Assembly (NCBI GenBank): GCA_963921935.1
Contig: OY998180.1
Coordinates: forward strand, 88,099,139-88,163,138
Source of the DNA: Galeruca laticollis
Lineage: Eukaryota; Arthropoda; Insecta; Coleoptera; Chrysomelidae
Reading direction: 5' to 3'
Length of the DNA stretch: 64,000 nt
Below are positions 33,201 to 43,972 of the stretch, piece by piece. The translations under genes were made by a program, and so were the position numbers. Numbering within the stretch: position 1 is the stretch's first letter; the number at the start of each line of letters is the position of its first letter. The notes under the pieces are model-generated. The model was given only the letters and a program-made list of their open reading frames with translations, was not told the DNA's origin and searched no databases.

Positions 33201-36200
33201 ATTATTCCTAGGTCAGCAATCAGGATTTAGAAAAAATCACTCGTGTGAATCAGCTATTCAGTATACTCACTCTAAATGGAACAAGGCATATGATGACAAT
33301 AAATATACTGTTGCTGTCTTTCTAGACTTCAAGCGAGCTTTTGAAACAATTGACAGAAACATTTTAATAAATAAATTAAATTATTATGGAGTAGCAGGAT
33401 CTGTAGTGGCTTGGTTCATGAGTTACCTCAATAAAAGAAAGCAGAAAACAAAAATCAGTTCTACAATATCTGAAGAGTAGATATCAGCATTGGTGTCCTT
33501 CAAGGAAGTGTGCTAGGGCCACTTCTATTTATAATTTACTTAAATGATATTTATTATGTTCCTGGGGTACATGAACTTAATCTGTTCGCAGATGATACAT
33601 TATTTTATACTTCAAATGTGGAACTGAATAATGCTGTAGATGCTCTTAAATGTTCTATGAAGAATATTGAGGGATACTTACATAAAAACAAATTGAAACT
33701 GAATGCTAATAAAACAAAAGTTATGGTGATAACAACTAAATATAAATTAAACTCTATTAACTACAATGAAATAAAATTCGAAATTGATAGCACGGCATTA
33801 AAATATGTGTCTGAAATTAAATATTTGGGAGTTATTATAGACAACACTCTGAGTTTAAACAGTCATGCTTAATATGTGATCAAAAAATCTCTAAAATTTT
33901 TTTTTTCTATAATAGCAATAATCTGACTATTAACTCCAGAATATTGACATATAACTGTATAATTAAGCCTCATTTTGAGTACTGCCCAACTTTAATGCAT
34001 TTAATAAACCAAAACTTCCCAACTTCAAAATAGAGATATCAGAATCATTTTCAGATGCACTCGTTATACTTCCATTAATCAAATGTTGAATATGCTGCAG
34101 TGGCTGTCAATTTCAAATAGATTGTTTTTTCTAAGGATGGTTTTCATATCAAAATAGCTAAAGGACTCCAACCAGCATATTTTAATGAATTTATTTTTTT
34201 CAATAATCAAATACATGAACACCAGACAAGACGAAATGCTCATTTTCATATACATAGAATCCACACTGGTGGTGGTATGAAAAATTTATTCTTCAAGGAG
34301 CTACAAGAATTTAATAATTTACCAAATGTTATTAAGGTGGAAAATACTGTGAAGGGATTTGAAAGAAAATTGCTAGAATATCTAGAGCGTTGATGGGTGG
34401 GAATATATTTGTTTATATTTGTGTATGTATGTATATCTATATTTTTTATACGTTTGTTACTCTTATTTCCATGTATTTTTTTACTAGGTAATCTCAGTTA
34501 CTATGTTATGTCTATTCACATTTGAATGTGAACATTTATTTTTGGAACTATGTAATTATTCATCATTTCTATTGTAAGATTAGGATATATCCTATAATAA
34601 AGATTACTACTACTAAATGGACACCTCAAAAACCTCAACTCTGTAGAAAAAGGCGACTGCAGATTATGTGGGATAGAAGCAGAAAAATCCATCCACATAC
34701 TTGCTGAATGCAAGGCACTACAGAATCTCAGGGCTCGATGCCTGGGAACACACTGGATAGAATAGGAAAATTTAACCAAACTGAAGCCGGCGGATGTGCT
34801 AAAATTATAAAAGAGCTACTAGGTTCATAGACAGTCCTCAGAGACGGCGTAGAGGATGGGGCACAATAGATCGTTTAGGTCTTAGTGAATATTAACCCCA
34901 TCAACCCATATACACCCCATTTTCCAACAGATAGATTCAATATGTCAAAGCAGCATATATGCTGGAAGTGCAAGATTGGATTTAGAAACGATTAAAACCA
35001 CAAAAAAATCATAGAAAATTGCTAAAACATTGGTTGAATCAAAAATAAGGATGAAGATGTATTTGTGACAGTAAAAGTATCATGCTAAATAGTATGATTT
35101 ACTATTAAAATAATGTGATTTGTACGTAATGATATTGACATAAAATATGTACATTTGTTTCTAAAAATCATTATTGTTTAAGTTAATGTACACATTATCC
35201 ATAAAATATACCAACCTGTATGTATTATTAAATGATTGTTGTATGATGAAGGTTGTCGAAATTTCTTCCCGCATTGTTTACATTCATATGGCTTTTCACC
35301 AGAATGAATCTTCAAATGAATATCCAAATAACATTTTTTCAAGAAATCTTTACCACAAATAGTACACAAGAACTCTTTCTTGCCTTCATGGATAACCATA
35401 TGACTCTGTAGTACATATTTGGATGAGAATTTCTTATTACAAATATTACAGTTGACTTCAAAACATCGACTAGCGGTTTTGTGTTCTTGTAAGTGTTCCT
35501 TATATTCCCGACGACTTGTAAATGCCTTTCCACAATGCCTACATGGGAAATATATTGCAGTATCTGGTTTGTTAAATGAATGAACTTTCAAGTGATATTT
35601 TTTCCTTTCAAGTCTTGCAAAATCTGTGAATACGATTAAATGTATGATGAATGTGCTCTTACTTTCAAAGTTAATAAGTTATGAAATAGAATGCAATATT
35701 TATATTACAAATAATTATCCTATGCTTCTACATTTTAAGTGATTGAAATTTTAGTGAACTTACTATAAAGCAACCACCACACATATAGTTTATTCATAAA
35801 GAGGACGGAGTAATAAATTTTCCTGGCCCCTACAAAACCAATACAGAATGAAACTATCCAAGTAATATTAAAATATTATATTCAAAATTAATTTTTTTTT
35901 CTACTTCTGTGTCGGGTAAGTAGCTTAACCCCGTATCAGGACGAGTTTAAGGTCTTTTCTATTGCCAAGGAATTAAAAATTAAGTTATTGCGATAGTCAG
36001 TGATATAGGATGAGATGCAAACAATGGAATATGCCGAATTTTCATTTTAATATTGAATATAAAAAGTGAAACTTACCTATATTGAGATACAGACAAACTG
36101 AAATGTAAACAAAGCAAGTATTTTTAAAAACCAGTTGTATGAAGGAGCATTGATTTAGTATAATAGTACAAAAAATGCTTAACACTAAGTAAAGTTTAAA

Positions 36201-38813
36201 AATGATTCTGATATAAGGCAAGTAGTATTGATAATGAGTAATAAAAAAAAATTAACAATAAAAATAGTTGCTTCCTAGGAGGAAGAGCAATTATTGACGT
36301 TCATAATAACTGGTTCAATTAGTTCATCACAAATATTGTCAATCATCCACATAGATGATTCTTCTTTGATGACATGTTCGATGCATTTCTTCCAGTTGTC
36401 GTTTTTCACATCAACTTCAAACATTAGTTTTACGTCATTTAGTTTAAACGATGTATTTTTGCGACCATATTAGTTCAATGGGATGAAGTTCACAATGGTA
36501 TGGGGGCAGTTGAAGCCACGTAAAGTTGCCATTTAGTCCACAACCTACACTTTAAACATGTCTTTGTGCATCTTCACAATTGAATAAAGTTCCGGTTTTA
36601 GTGCTTCATTAGGAAATGATATATTTTTCTAATTAAGCCAATCATAAAGTTCTGATTTACACCAACTACTTGCTGGCAATAGTTCTTTTAACCTTGAATG
36701 GTGACTTGCGTTATCCATTACAATAATGGAACCTTTAGGAATAAGATCTAACATTTGCTCAAACCATTCCTTAAAAACATCAACGGTCATATCCTCCTCG
36801 TGGTAGTAATATGTACATTTTGAAACAAAAGTCAGTAGTCTACCTTCAACAAAACCTTCTGAACTTCAAATATGAAAGATGATTAGTATTTGCCCTTTAC
36901 CTGATTGTGGATTTAGACCTGTAGATAAACCATCCAGGAATGCTTGCCTATCCCTTGTAACTTACCATCTTGCCAATATTTTGAAACTGTGTATTCCGTA
37001 TTTATCCAATTTTCCATCTAAATACAGTATTTGTCTGATTTCTCTTCTGGCTTGCCGAATGTTTTGCAAATATTGTCTTCTCCAGGAAACGTTTTGTCTA
37101 TTATGATGCATTTTCTGGTATGTTCTGCATATCTAATCCCACCTCTTTCAATGATAACCATGTCTTCTTGAACAGATAGTAGAATTTTGTCCAAAGTAAG
37201 GATTCCTTTTTTTAAATAAAAAGTGTGTCTTAGTCTCATTTTCAGTAACTCATCCAGTTCAATTTTTAGGCAACCTGAAGAAGTTTTAAGTGGTTGAAGA
37301 GTTCCAGTTTTTCTTTCCTTTAATAATTTGTAGACTGTCGATTTCTCAACACACAGCACATTAGCAGTTAATTCAACTACATCATCCACACTTGTACAAG
37401 TATAATTGGTTTTCAATGAAAAATAACAGTTCAGTATTGAAGTTTCTTCATTTATTGATAATTGTTCAACTTTTAGCAGGCTACTTGGTCCTTGACAGAC
37501 CTCCATTATAACTCTACTCACAGTGGTACTACACAGAACTGGTTTGAAAAAGTATAGAGTCCTTATGTTCTACGAGCCTTATCACAACTTTCATAAAAGT
37601 TTTTCAGATTAATTCAAGGTCAGACATCATAAAGGGTATATGGTAGATTATAACAAAATAATACTTCAACTGACACTGTAGTTTAAGAAACATAATTTTT
37701 TATGTATCCAAAAATGCAAAGAATTTTTATTATTACTCTAGACTAGAGGATCTAATACGTTTTTTGAACAACACACGCAATTTGAAATTTCATTCTGTCG
37801 TAACTAAAAATGCATAAATATGAAGATCTTTGTAAAGGACACATTTGAAATCAGGACAATTCACTCTTAAACTCATATTAGTCCGCTTATGGAATTTGGC
37901 CAACTGATTGATTAATTACTCTGCCAGATTTATGAATAAACTTTAGTAATTATGAGTTACATGAGAAATTATGTTTTATTAATTATAGATTCAAAGCATA
38001 CCTTTCCCGCAGACTTCACATCTATATGGTTTTAAGCCCTTATGAGTTGATCTGTCATGCCTGGAAAGATTCTGAGAAAATTTAAATTTCTTGCCACAAA
38101 GTTTACATTCAAATGGTAATTCTTCCAAATGTTCTGCCATTATATGTGCTTTTCTTTTATACTGGAAACTGAATTGTTTCCCACAAAATGAACAAAAATA
38201 TTTTTTAAATATGCACGTTTCATTTTTTTTTAGGTGATCTGTTAACATGTCATGAGTTGCAAATGACGTATTACAATAGTGGCATGTTAATTGATTTGGT
38301 TCTTGTTTAACATTTTTTATTTGACTGTTGTCATCTCTCTCCTTAAATATATCATTATCACCAGCATCATTATCTGATATTTCATTACTGCTATGATTGT
38401 GTTTGGTTTGTGATATGAGCTTTAACTGAGAGGCAATCAATTTTACTCTCAAAAAAAATAGTTCAGTATCTTGAAGTATTTTTATACAAGCCATACAAAT
38501 ATTCTCAGGTAAAGTATTATCCTCATCAACCTAAAATTGAAATTATTTTGGAAGTAAAACTCTCTAAGTATACAATAACTTTTTTGGATTTTTTATTTAT
38601 GTACGAAATTTACTAGAATCCAAATAACCACTTTAGTTAATAAAATTTGTCTATAAATTTCCTTAAGATTTCCGCAGTTTTACTTACCGGAATATCAGTT
38701 AAAAGTTTAAATTTATTTCTCAGTGGTTCCTCAAAAGGTTGCAGATTTTCTCGTGATAGACATAAACGACAAATAAATGGAAAGTCACAAAATGAAATAT
38801 TCACGTTGTCCAT
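30033..38813 (-). CDS. ZAD and C2H2 zinc-finger transcription factor, 4 exons, 440 aa
   Basis: The only clearly intact host gene. Spliced coding exons are 38688-38813, 38002-38530, 35216-35623 and 30033-30292 (1323 nt, a multiple of three, with all junctions GT-AG). The N-terminus is a ZAD domain with cysteine pairs FICRLC (residues 15 and 18) and NICMAC, an insect-type dimerisation module. An acidic linker (NEISDNDAGDNDIFKE) leads to one degenerate finger (CHYCNTSF) and ten canonical C2H2 fingers, with TGE-type linkers. A nuclear DNA-binding regulator is the expected role; its target is unknown. Introns 2 and 3 (2.4 and 4.9 kb) are swollen by transposons. The gene abuts a MITE-like element upstream. 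Confidence 0.93.
30600..30796 (+). pseudogene. LINE ORF2 C-terminal relic, left half
   Basis: Around 30690-30796 the plus strand encodes KILLGNYDQKRLEECTNQ and, in the next frame, RTRVLTGVLTGYC, which resembles the end of RNase H domains in insect LINEs. Its continuation lies at 34613 onward (GHLKNLNSVEKGDCRLCG), so the PHD-type LINE inserted between the two halves. It lies in intron 3 of the zinc-finger gene. Confidence 0.6.
30829..31570 (+). pseudogene. LINE ORF1 with PHD-like zinc finger and coiled coil
   Basis: From ATG 30829 the protein reads MVCNTCQMEITHGEEVCCDS, then CQVTTHSTINCSG and, after a stop at 30964, YFCEECRDAF. The Cys4-His-Cys3 spacing is that of a PHD finger, known in ORF1 of some CR1/jockey-group LINEs. 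A coiled coil (EIDTLKEDVEALKQNEKREV) and then an RRM-like segment (KNIIILNINESVKTNKNERM, RPLRIMLAKPEAAKEILR) follow. Stops at 30964, 31296 and about 31400 break it. Expected role: RNA binding and assembly of the retrotransposition particle. Confidence 0.75.
31585..34390 (+). pseudogene. LINE ORF2: endonuclease and reverse transcriptase
   Basis: The endonuclease begins around 31613 (IIYLNIESFLPHKSDIIAYI), with LIVLSESRVTKD, a later NNFILLGDFNIDFED, and many stops. RT spans 32475-33872: STVVPIPKVNNAIEANEFRP, FLGQQSGFRKNHSCESAI, VAVFLDFKRAFETID (motif A), GVLQGSVLGPLLFIIYLND (motif B), LNLFADDTLFYTS (motif C, FADD), KTKVMV and KYLGVIID. Frame breaks occur near 32760, 33478-33510 and after 33872. 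The RT core motifs are complete although the frame is broken. A weaker C-terminal continuation runs to about 34390. Confidence 0.88.
34613..34900 (+). pseudogene. LINE ORF2 C-terminal relic, right half
   Basis: The plus strand reads GHLKNLNSVEKGDCRLCGIE then KSIHILAECKALQNLRARCL, the terminal cysteine-rich end of an RNase H-group LINE ORF2 (compare CRFCGEEDETPDHLVLEC at 6888-7100). It completes the relic at 30600-30796. Confidence 0.7.
35216..35623 (-). CDS. ZAD zinc-finger gene, coding exon 3
   Basis: Acceptor TTCACAG, phase 1. The first residues (DFARLERKKYHLKVH) complete the finger begun in exon 2, proving that the exons belong to one gene. Four more fingers follow: CRHCGKAF, CNICNKKF, CTICGKDF and CKQCGKKF. 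The exon ends in HTG, split across the donor. Confidence 0.92.
36290..37521 (-). pseudogene. DDE transposase relic (Tc1/IS630-related), in intron 2
   Basis: The first frame (37018-37521) contains a helix-turn-helix (VEKSTVYKLLKERKTG) and a KGILTLDKILLSVQEDM block. Degenerate frames further on show RQAFLDGLSTGL (near 36940-36900), a remnant of the VIVMDNASHHSRL second-Asp region near 36720, and LPPYHCELHPIELIWSQ at 36470-36520, the third catalytic acid region. This is a multicopy insect DDE superfamily I know from uncharacterised proteins; I would place it with Tc1/mariner-IS630 by its DDE_3-like ELNPIELIW motif. Terminal repeats were not found. It sits antisense to nothing, in the same orientation as the host gene. 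Confidence 0.72.
38002..38530 (-). CDS. ZAD zinc-finger gene, coding exon 2
   Basis: Acceptor TTTTAG at 38531-38536, donor GTATGC after 38002 (phase 1). It encodes the second ZAD cysteine pair, the acidic linker, a degenerate finger, two full fingers (CSFCGKQF, CKLCGKKF) and the first half of a fourth (CEVCGK). Confidence 0.9.
38688..38813 (-). CDS. ZAD zinc-finger gene, coding exon 1
   Basis: ATG at 38811-38813, 42 codons, ending in phase 0 at a GTAAGT donor. It encodes the first ZAD cysteine pair, CRLC. The first ATG is used because no upstream in-frame ATG precedes it in this exon. Confidence 0.9.
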
Positions 38814-38892
38814 TTAAATTTAATTCGAAAATAATCAAAACAAAGGAGGAGGCAAACATAAACACAATTGACGTTGATTGACAGGAAAGTCA

Positions 38893-39765
38893 CAGACTTA
38901 TAGGGATCGAGACGGAACTATAGCACTTATGCCGAAAGTATAGCGCCCTGGTGTTACATAAGAAAAACATTGTGATGTAAACAGTATAATAAACAACCTA
39001 CAAAATGCAAAAAATGAATAGATCTTTTTATTTTCTTTGCCAGGAAAAATTGTGGGTGTGTAAGATGGGTGTAGGGGAATATCTGATTTTTGATTATTGA
39101 CAAAATGAGCACTGCAAATTCTAGTATTTTTATTTGGTTCCCAATCCTCCCGATGTTTTCTGAAAGGTAATTAAAAAACTTGACGTGATACGTTTTGTAC
39201 AAATGTTTACTTTCTTCCCCTTAATAGTATTTAATTATTTGAACTTATTATATAATATTAAAGTCAGCAAATACATAACTAGTTTTTTGTTTTATATAAT
39301 CAATGAAATCGTACAGAAAACAACATTCTATTCTCTCGATAATAATCTTTTATTTATGTAAAAAGAAAGTTTAGAACTTTTCTAATAACTGCCAATTGTA
39401 GTATCATACTGATTATACACAAAATAATACTTAACAAAATGTTTTAATTATAACATTTTAATCACATATGGGTTTTTACTGCATTTATTCATTTTTGACG
39501 TTTCCAGGTTATCCACGTAGTGTTCAATGAATTTTCGGAGAAACTATAAAATTTCAACTGCGTAGTATTTTTATACAGCATATTTGAACAGCCATGAATA
39601 CAGAAAGATACTTTTGATGACGACATCACAAACATTTAATATCAGTTTTAAAAAATGAACATTTAAAAACGCTGATTATACAAAACTAATAGTGTTTACA
39701 TCAAATTGTTTGTGTTTTTTCACGGCAGATGGCATAAACGTCATCTTTCTCGGTCCCTATAGCGT
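38893..39765. mobile_element. MITE-like element next to the zinc-finger gene
   Basis: Imperfect inverted repeats of about 75-90 bp bound this AT-rich segment: left TATAGGGATCGAGACGG (38899 on) through GATGTAAAC at 38973-38981, right (reverse complement) TATAGGGACCGAGAAAG through GATGTAAAC. It has no coding capacity. The left terminal motif recurs at 51132 inside the ISL2EU-like element. The element begins 80 bp upstream of the zinc-finger start codon, so it may overlap that gene's promoter. Confidence 0.6.
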
Positions 39766-39794
39766 TTTCGATTTACCTGACCCGGCTGAACTGA

Positions 39795-40255
39795 AGGTGG
39801 GTCCTCATGGGCGGATTTGGAGCGGACTCAATTTGACAGCGCACACGCTCGTTTCAGCGTACTGGATCCTGACGATTTCTGTTTATTCCGTTTCAGCGTA
39901 GACAGTTTGTTTACAAATAGTGGGTAGGTAATGCCTTCATTGAAAGTTAATCATTATTGTATTTTTTATTGTGTCTTCAGTTGAATACTTATAAAAATGA
40001 AAACGATATACACCCACCTAATTTGGCAATCAAATTATCGAAATGTTCGAGGCGAAGGCCTGCCATCAAGCAAAATCTAAGAAAGTTACATTTAATTCAT
40101 CAATTGCAAAAAGAAATAGCAGTAATTAGTAGAAGAAAGGGATTTTTGGTAATAGAAATATTTACAGCAGAACAAAGCTTCAATATTATAAAAAAAAATA
40201 AATCAAACTGCAACGATATGCTAAAAGGCACTCGCGGCTCCTTGTCATTTGTCAT
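39795..40255 (+). repeat. MULE left terminal inverted repeat
   Basis: Pairs with 48330-49217 in inverted orientation. It contains a short open frame (39975-40210; LNTYKNENDIHPPNLAIKLS) also present in the right arm, and continues inward to CGGCTCC at 40234. Confidence 0.85.
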
Positions 40256-40942
40256 TGTCAGTTTATGTCATGTGTCAGTTTCTATATTTTATTTTAAAAT
40301 AGTATTTTATAAAATGATTCTTAAAGTTCGTAAAAATGGTTGTAATCAGGGCCGTTCCAATCATATGTGCATGTCGTGCGGCGCGTGACGGCGCCGTCAC
40401 AAAAAAGGCGCCGAAGATATTTTTTTTATTTTTACCAATGTCTGAATATGCTAGAATTAAGATTAAAGTAGGAAATAAGTAATAATATTTAAACAAATAA
40501 TTTATAAAATGTATTATTATGATCATTATTATCATCTATAGATTCAAATATGACTTCTTTAAGCTGCTTAGTCCCGACCTATTGCATATTTTGTTCTATT
40601 ACTGAGCGCCGTGCGCCCGCACTATATTTCTTAGTTCCTATGTTTCATTTCACAAGTTCATTCTTGTCTGGCCAAGTGAGTATTGCAGTGAAATCATGTT
40701 CATTTGAGCATTGGCTTTTGTCTTAAGCAGTAGAGTAAATCGCATCAGCTAAAAAGTTATACCTATTTCTTATTTCCTTATTTGAAATTTTGTTCTTTTC
40801 TGGTAGCTCAAACTTTAAAGTATAAGTATAAAATAAAGTTAAGGTAAGTAATGTATATCCAGATCGTTATAATTCGTAATTATAAATTAATTAGATTCAA
40901 CAAACCCCGAATCCAAAATTTTATGTGGTATTATTTTTTTAG

Positions 40943-43900
40943 ATGTCTGAAGGTAAAAAGAAACTTTCTGGTCACCAAAATCTAATTAACAAACGTAAAC
41001 GGGAGGAGGTGTTGGAAAATACCAATAAGAAAATAACTCAATTTTTCAAAGCACCCATTGATTCTCCTTCGGAGGCTTCCGTAAAAGATGATGATGATAA
41101 TATGGAGCCATCGACATCAAGTTCAGTTGAAGTTGAAAAAACTGTAACGTTTATCGAAGCTGATGATGATGAAGTTTTTGATAGTAAGACTGTACAGCTG
41201 TCTAAAGATCCAGGTTTGTGGCCGAAAATATTATCTTCAATGAATATTGAACTTCTGATAAAATATGGTCCAACCTATTATAACAATTCAAATTGCGTTT
41301 TTCCGAAAGACAAGACTGGGCGAAAATTTTCTGAATCATACTTCACTCGAATTTTGCCAAATAATGAAAAAATCAAGCGTGATTGGCTTCTGTACTCGGT
41401 AGCGAAAAATTCAGTGTTTTGTTTTTATTGCAGAATATTCAACCTTAATACCGCAAAAGCCCGATTGGCTGATGAAAATGGCTATAATGATTGGCAACAT
41501 TTGAGTGAACATTTAAATATTCACGAAAAAAGTAAAATGCATTTTGAAAATCTTAAGACATGGTCTGACTGTTTAACTAGATTTAAAACAAACAATACGA
41601 TTGATCTAACTCATCATAAATATTTGTTTAATGCTGAAATTAAATATTGGCATGCAGTTATTGAGCGAGTATTCTATGTTATTCAGTTTTTAGCTAAACA
41701 AAATCTGTCCTTTCGAGGTCAAAATTTAAAATTGTTTCAAAATAATAATGGCAATTTCTTAAAATGTGTGGAAATGATTGCCAAATTCGATCCTATAATG
41801 GCTGAACATACTAAGAGGGTACAAATGCAAAGCAACAGAATGAATCATTACCTTGGCATCCACATTCAAAATGAAATAATAGGCAATAATTTAAGAGAAA
41901 ATATTTTATATATGATTAAAAATTCAAAATATGTTTCTATTATTCTTGATTGTACTCCAGACATGAGCCATCAAGAACAAATTTCTGTCTGTATCAGGTT
42001 CGTAAATTTAGATACAGCATCAGGGGAAATTGTTGTTGATGAACGTTTCTTACATTTTGCTCCAATAGAAGACACAACAGCTGAGGGCTTACAAAAATTT
42101 CTACTAAATGCTTTAGAAAAACATAATTTATATGATATGAGAGGCCAGGGATACGACAATGGTGCCATCATGCAATGCAAGCATGCCGGTTTACAAAAAA
42201 AATTCTAGATTTGAATCCAAGATCATTTTTTGTACCTTGTTGTAATCACAGTTTAAACTTGGTTGTAAATGATGCAGTTAAGGGAAACAACTCTAGCTGG
42301 CAATTCTTTTCTACGGTTCAAGAACTTTACAATTTTTTTTCGGCTTCAACTAAGGGGATTTCGTCCCGCTTTGGTACCCCACTTTGGTCTGTCAAATACA
42401 TACCAATCGATTTCGTTTCGAAAAACGATGACGTCAAGCTTACTTTGGTACCCTTTTTGGTCTGTCAAATCACATACCGAGATCTGCAGCACGGTTACTG
42501 AAATTGGTAGCTTTCTATCTTTGTCCAAAGTAGTTTTTGTCTTGCTTTTTATTTGTAAACAAACAAAGTTGTTGAGACGAATTCAATTTTTGGCCAATAT
42601 TCTAAACTTCTTTAAGTTTTGTCTGTTTTTTCTTTTTTTTGTCCAGTAATAATGAAATCTGTTGATTTTATTATAATTGGCAAGAAGCGTTTTTTGGGTT
42701 TTTGCTATATATATTTAACTCAAAACTCCAAGACAATATAGTAAAACTCAATAAACAACTTTTCCGATCGATATACAAAACGTAAATTTCATCCTTCAGC
42801 TATACCAATTGAGAACCAAACGATTTCGCCTGTAATTGGTACTTTACGTCATAACGGTGACGTAGGACCTACCATTTGGTTAACCAAAGTCCCTACCAAC
42901 CAAAGCGGGAAGAAATCGCCTCTAATCGTTGGACCGTTTTGAAAGAACATATTTCCAATTTAACTTTAAAACCACTTTCTGAAACTAGATGGTCGAGCAG
43001 AAAATTGATGCCATTACTCCATTGAGGTATCAGCTTGGGGAAGTCTATGATGCTTTATATAGTATATTCAGTGGAGTTTCTTTCGATAACAATACAAAGC
43101 ATATGGCTGAATCTTCAGCAAATAAATTAAAAAGTTACCGGTTTATATGTACGAGTCAATACTGTTAGCAAAACATTACAAACCAAAGATTTCAATATCT
43201 CGGAAGTATGTACCCAAATGAATAGTTTGCTAAAGTTTTTCAATAGTTACCGAAGTGATAAAGGTTTTGGAGATGTATTAGTTGATGCTTCTGAACTTGC
43301 AAAATCTCTAGATGTAGAGCCAACCCTCAAAACTAATAATGTGTTTAGACCAAGGCGTGTTAAAAAACAATTTAATCACGAGAATGACGATGAACCAATT
43401 ACAGATGGAGAACGGGATTTTAAAATAAACATTTTTTTTAGTACACTTGATATTGTATAAGATCAATTGGTGAAAGGTTCGACTTATTGTCGTCCCTTTC
43501 CGACCATTTTCAATTTTTATGGGATATTTGTAAATTTTCAGATTTACCAGAAAAGGAACAACTAAATTGTTGTTTACAGCTTGAAGGAGTTTTAACAGAC
43601 AAAAATCGTAATGAGTGTGACATAAATGGAACAGAATTGTTCCACGAGTTGCAATTTTTTAAAAATCTTAATCTACAAACACCGACACAAATGTTAAACT
43701 ACATTATAAAAAATAATGTAACTCATTCTGTTCCAAATGCAAGCGTAGCTTTGCGAATTTTGTTGACAATGCCTATATCGGTTGCTTCAGTGGAGAGAAC
43801 TTTCTCAAAGTTAAAGTTAATCAAAAACTACTTAAGATCGTCAATGGGCCAACAACGGCTCGATAATTTGGCAATCATATCGATTGAAAGTGATTTGTTG

Positions 43901-43972
43901 GACAATATAAATATGACTAAACTTATTTCTGAATTTTCCAGAAAGAAAGCGCGTAAAGCTACTTTTATTTAG
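40943..43972 (+). pseudogene. hAT transposase with TTF-type zinc finger (ZMYM1-like)
   Basis: The main frame (40943-42208, 421 aa) starts MSEGKKKLSGHQNLINKRKR with an acidic linker, then a TTF-type zinc finger (NSVFCFYCRIF ... HLNIHEKSKMHFEN) and a DUF4371-type core with SIILDCTPDMSH (first Asp) and GQGYDNGAIM (second Asp). A one-base slip in an A run near 42198 changes frame; the next frame (CCNHSLNLVVNDAV) ends at the MITE. After the MITE, RWTVLKEHISNLTLKP resumes, with a stop near 43024 and later breaks. The last frame (43487-43972) has the hAT dimerisation block SVASVERTFSKLKLIKNYLR and QQRLDNLAIISIE, ending at TAG. Confidence 0.92.
42354..42922. mobile_element. 569-bp MITE (PIF/Harbinger-like) nested in hAT transposase
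   Basis: Inverted ends: left GGGGATTTCGTCCCGCTTTGG, right (reverse complement) GAGGCGATTTCTTCCCGCTT. Flanked by TAA at 42351-42353 and 42923-42925, a 3-bp duplication typical of PIF/Harbinger. Without it and one TAA copy, the hAT reading runs FFSAST then NRWTVLKEH without a gap. Non-coding. Confidence 0.85.

Larger units (their letters stand above)
30797..34612 (+). mobile_element. CR1/jockey-like LINE with PHD-type ORF1, in intron 3
   Basis: A 3.8-kb non-LTR element on the plus strand, antisense to the host gene. It holds ORF1 (30829-31570) and ORF2 (31585-about 34390), ending in an ACTACTACT short repeat at 34601-34613. It is inserted into an older LINE relic whose halves flank it. Confidence 0.8.

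Noticed and set aside
38954..39202. An 82-codon minus-strand frame
   Set aside because: It lies inside the MITE-like element, has no recognisable motif and is AT-biased.
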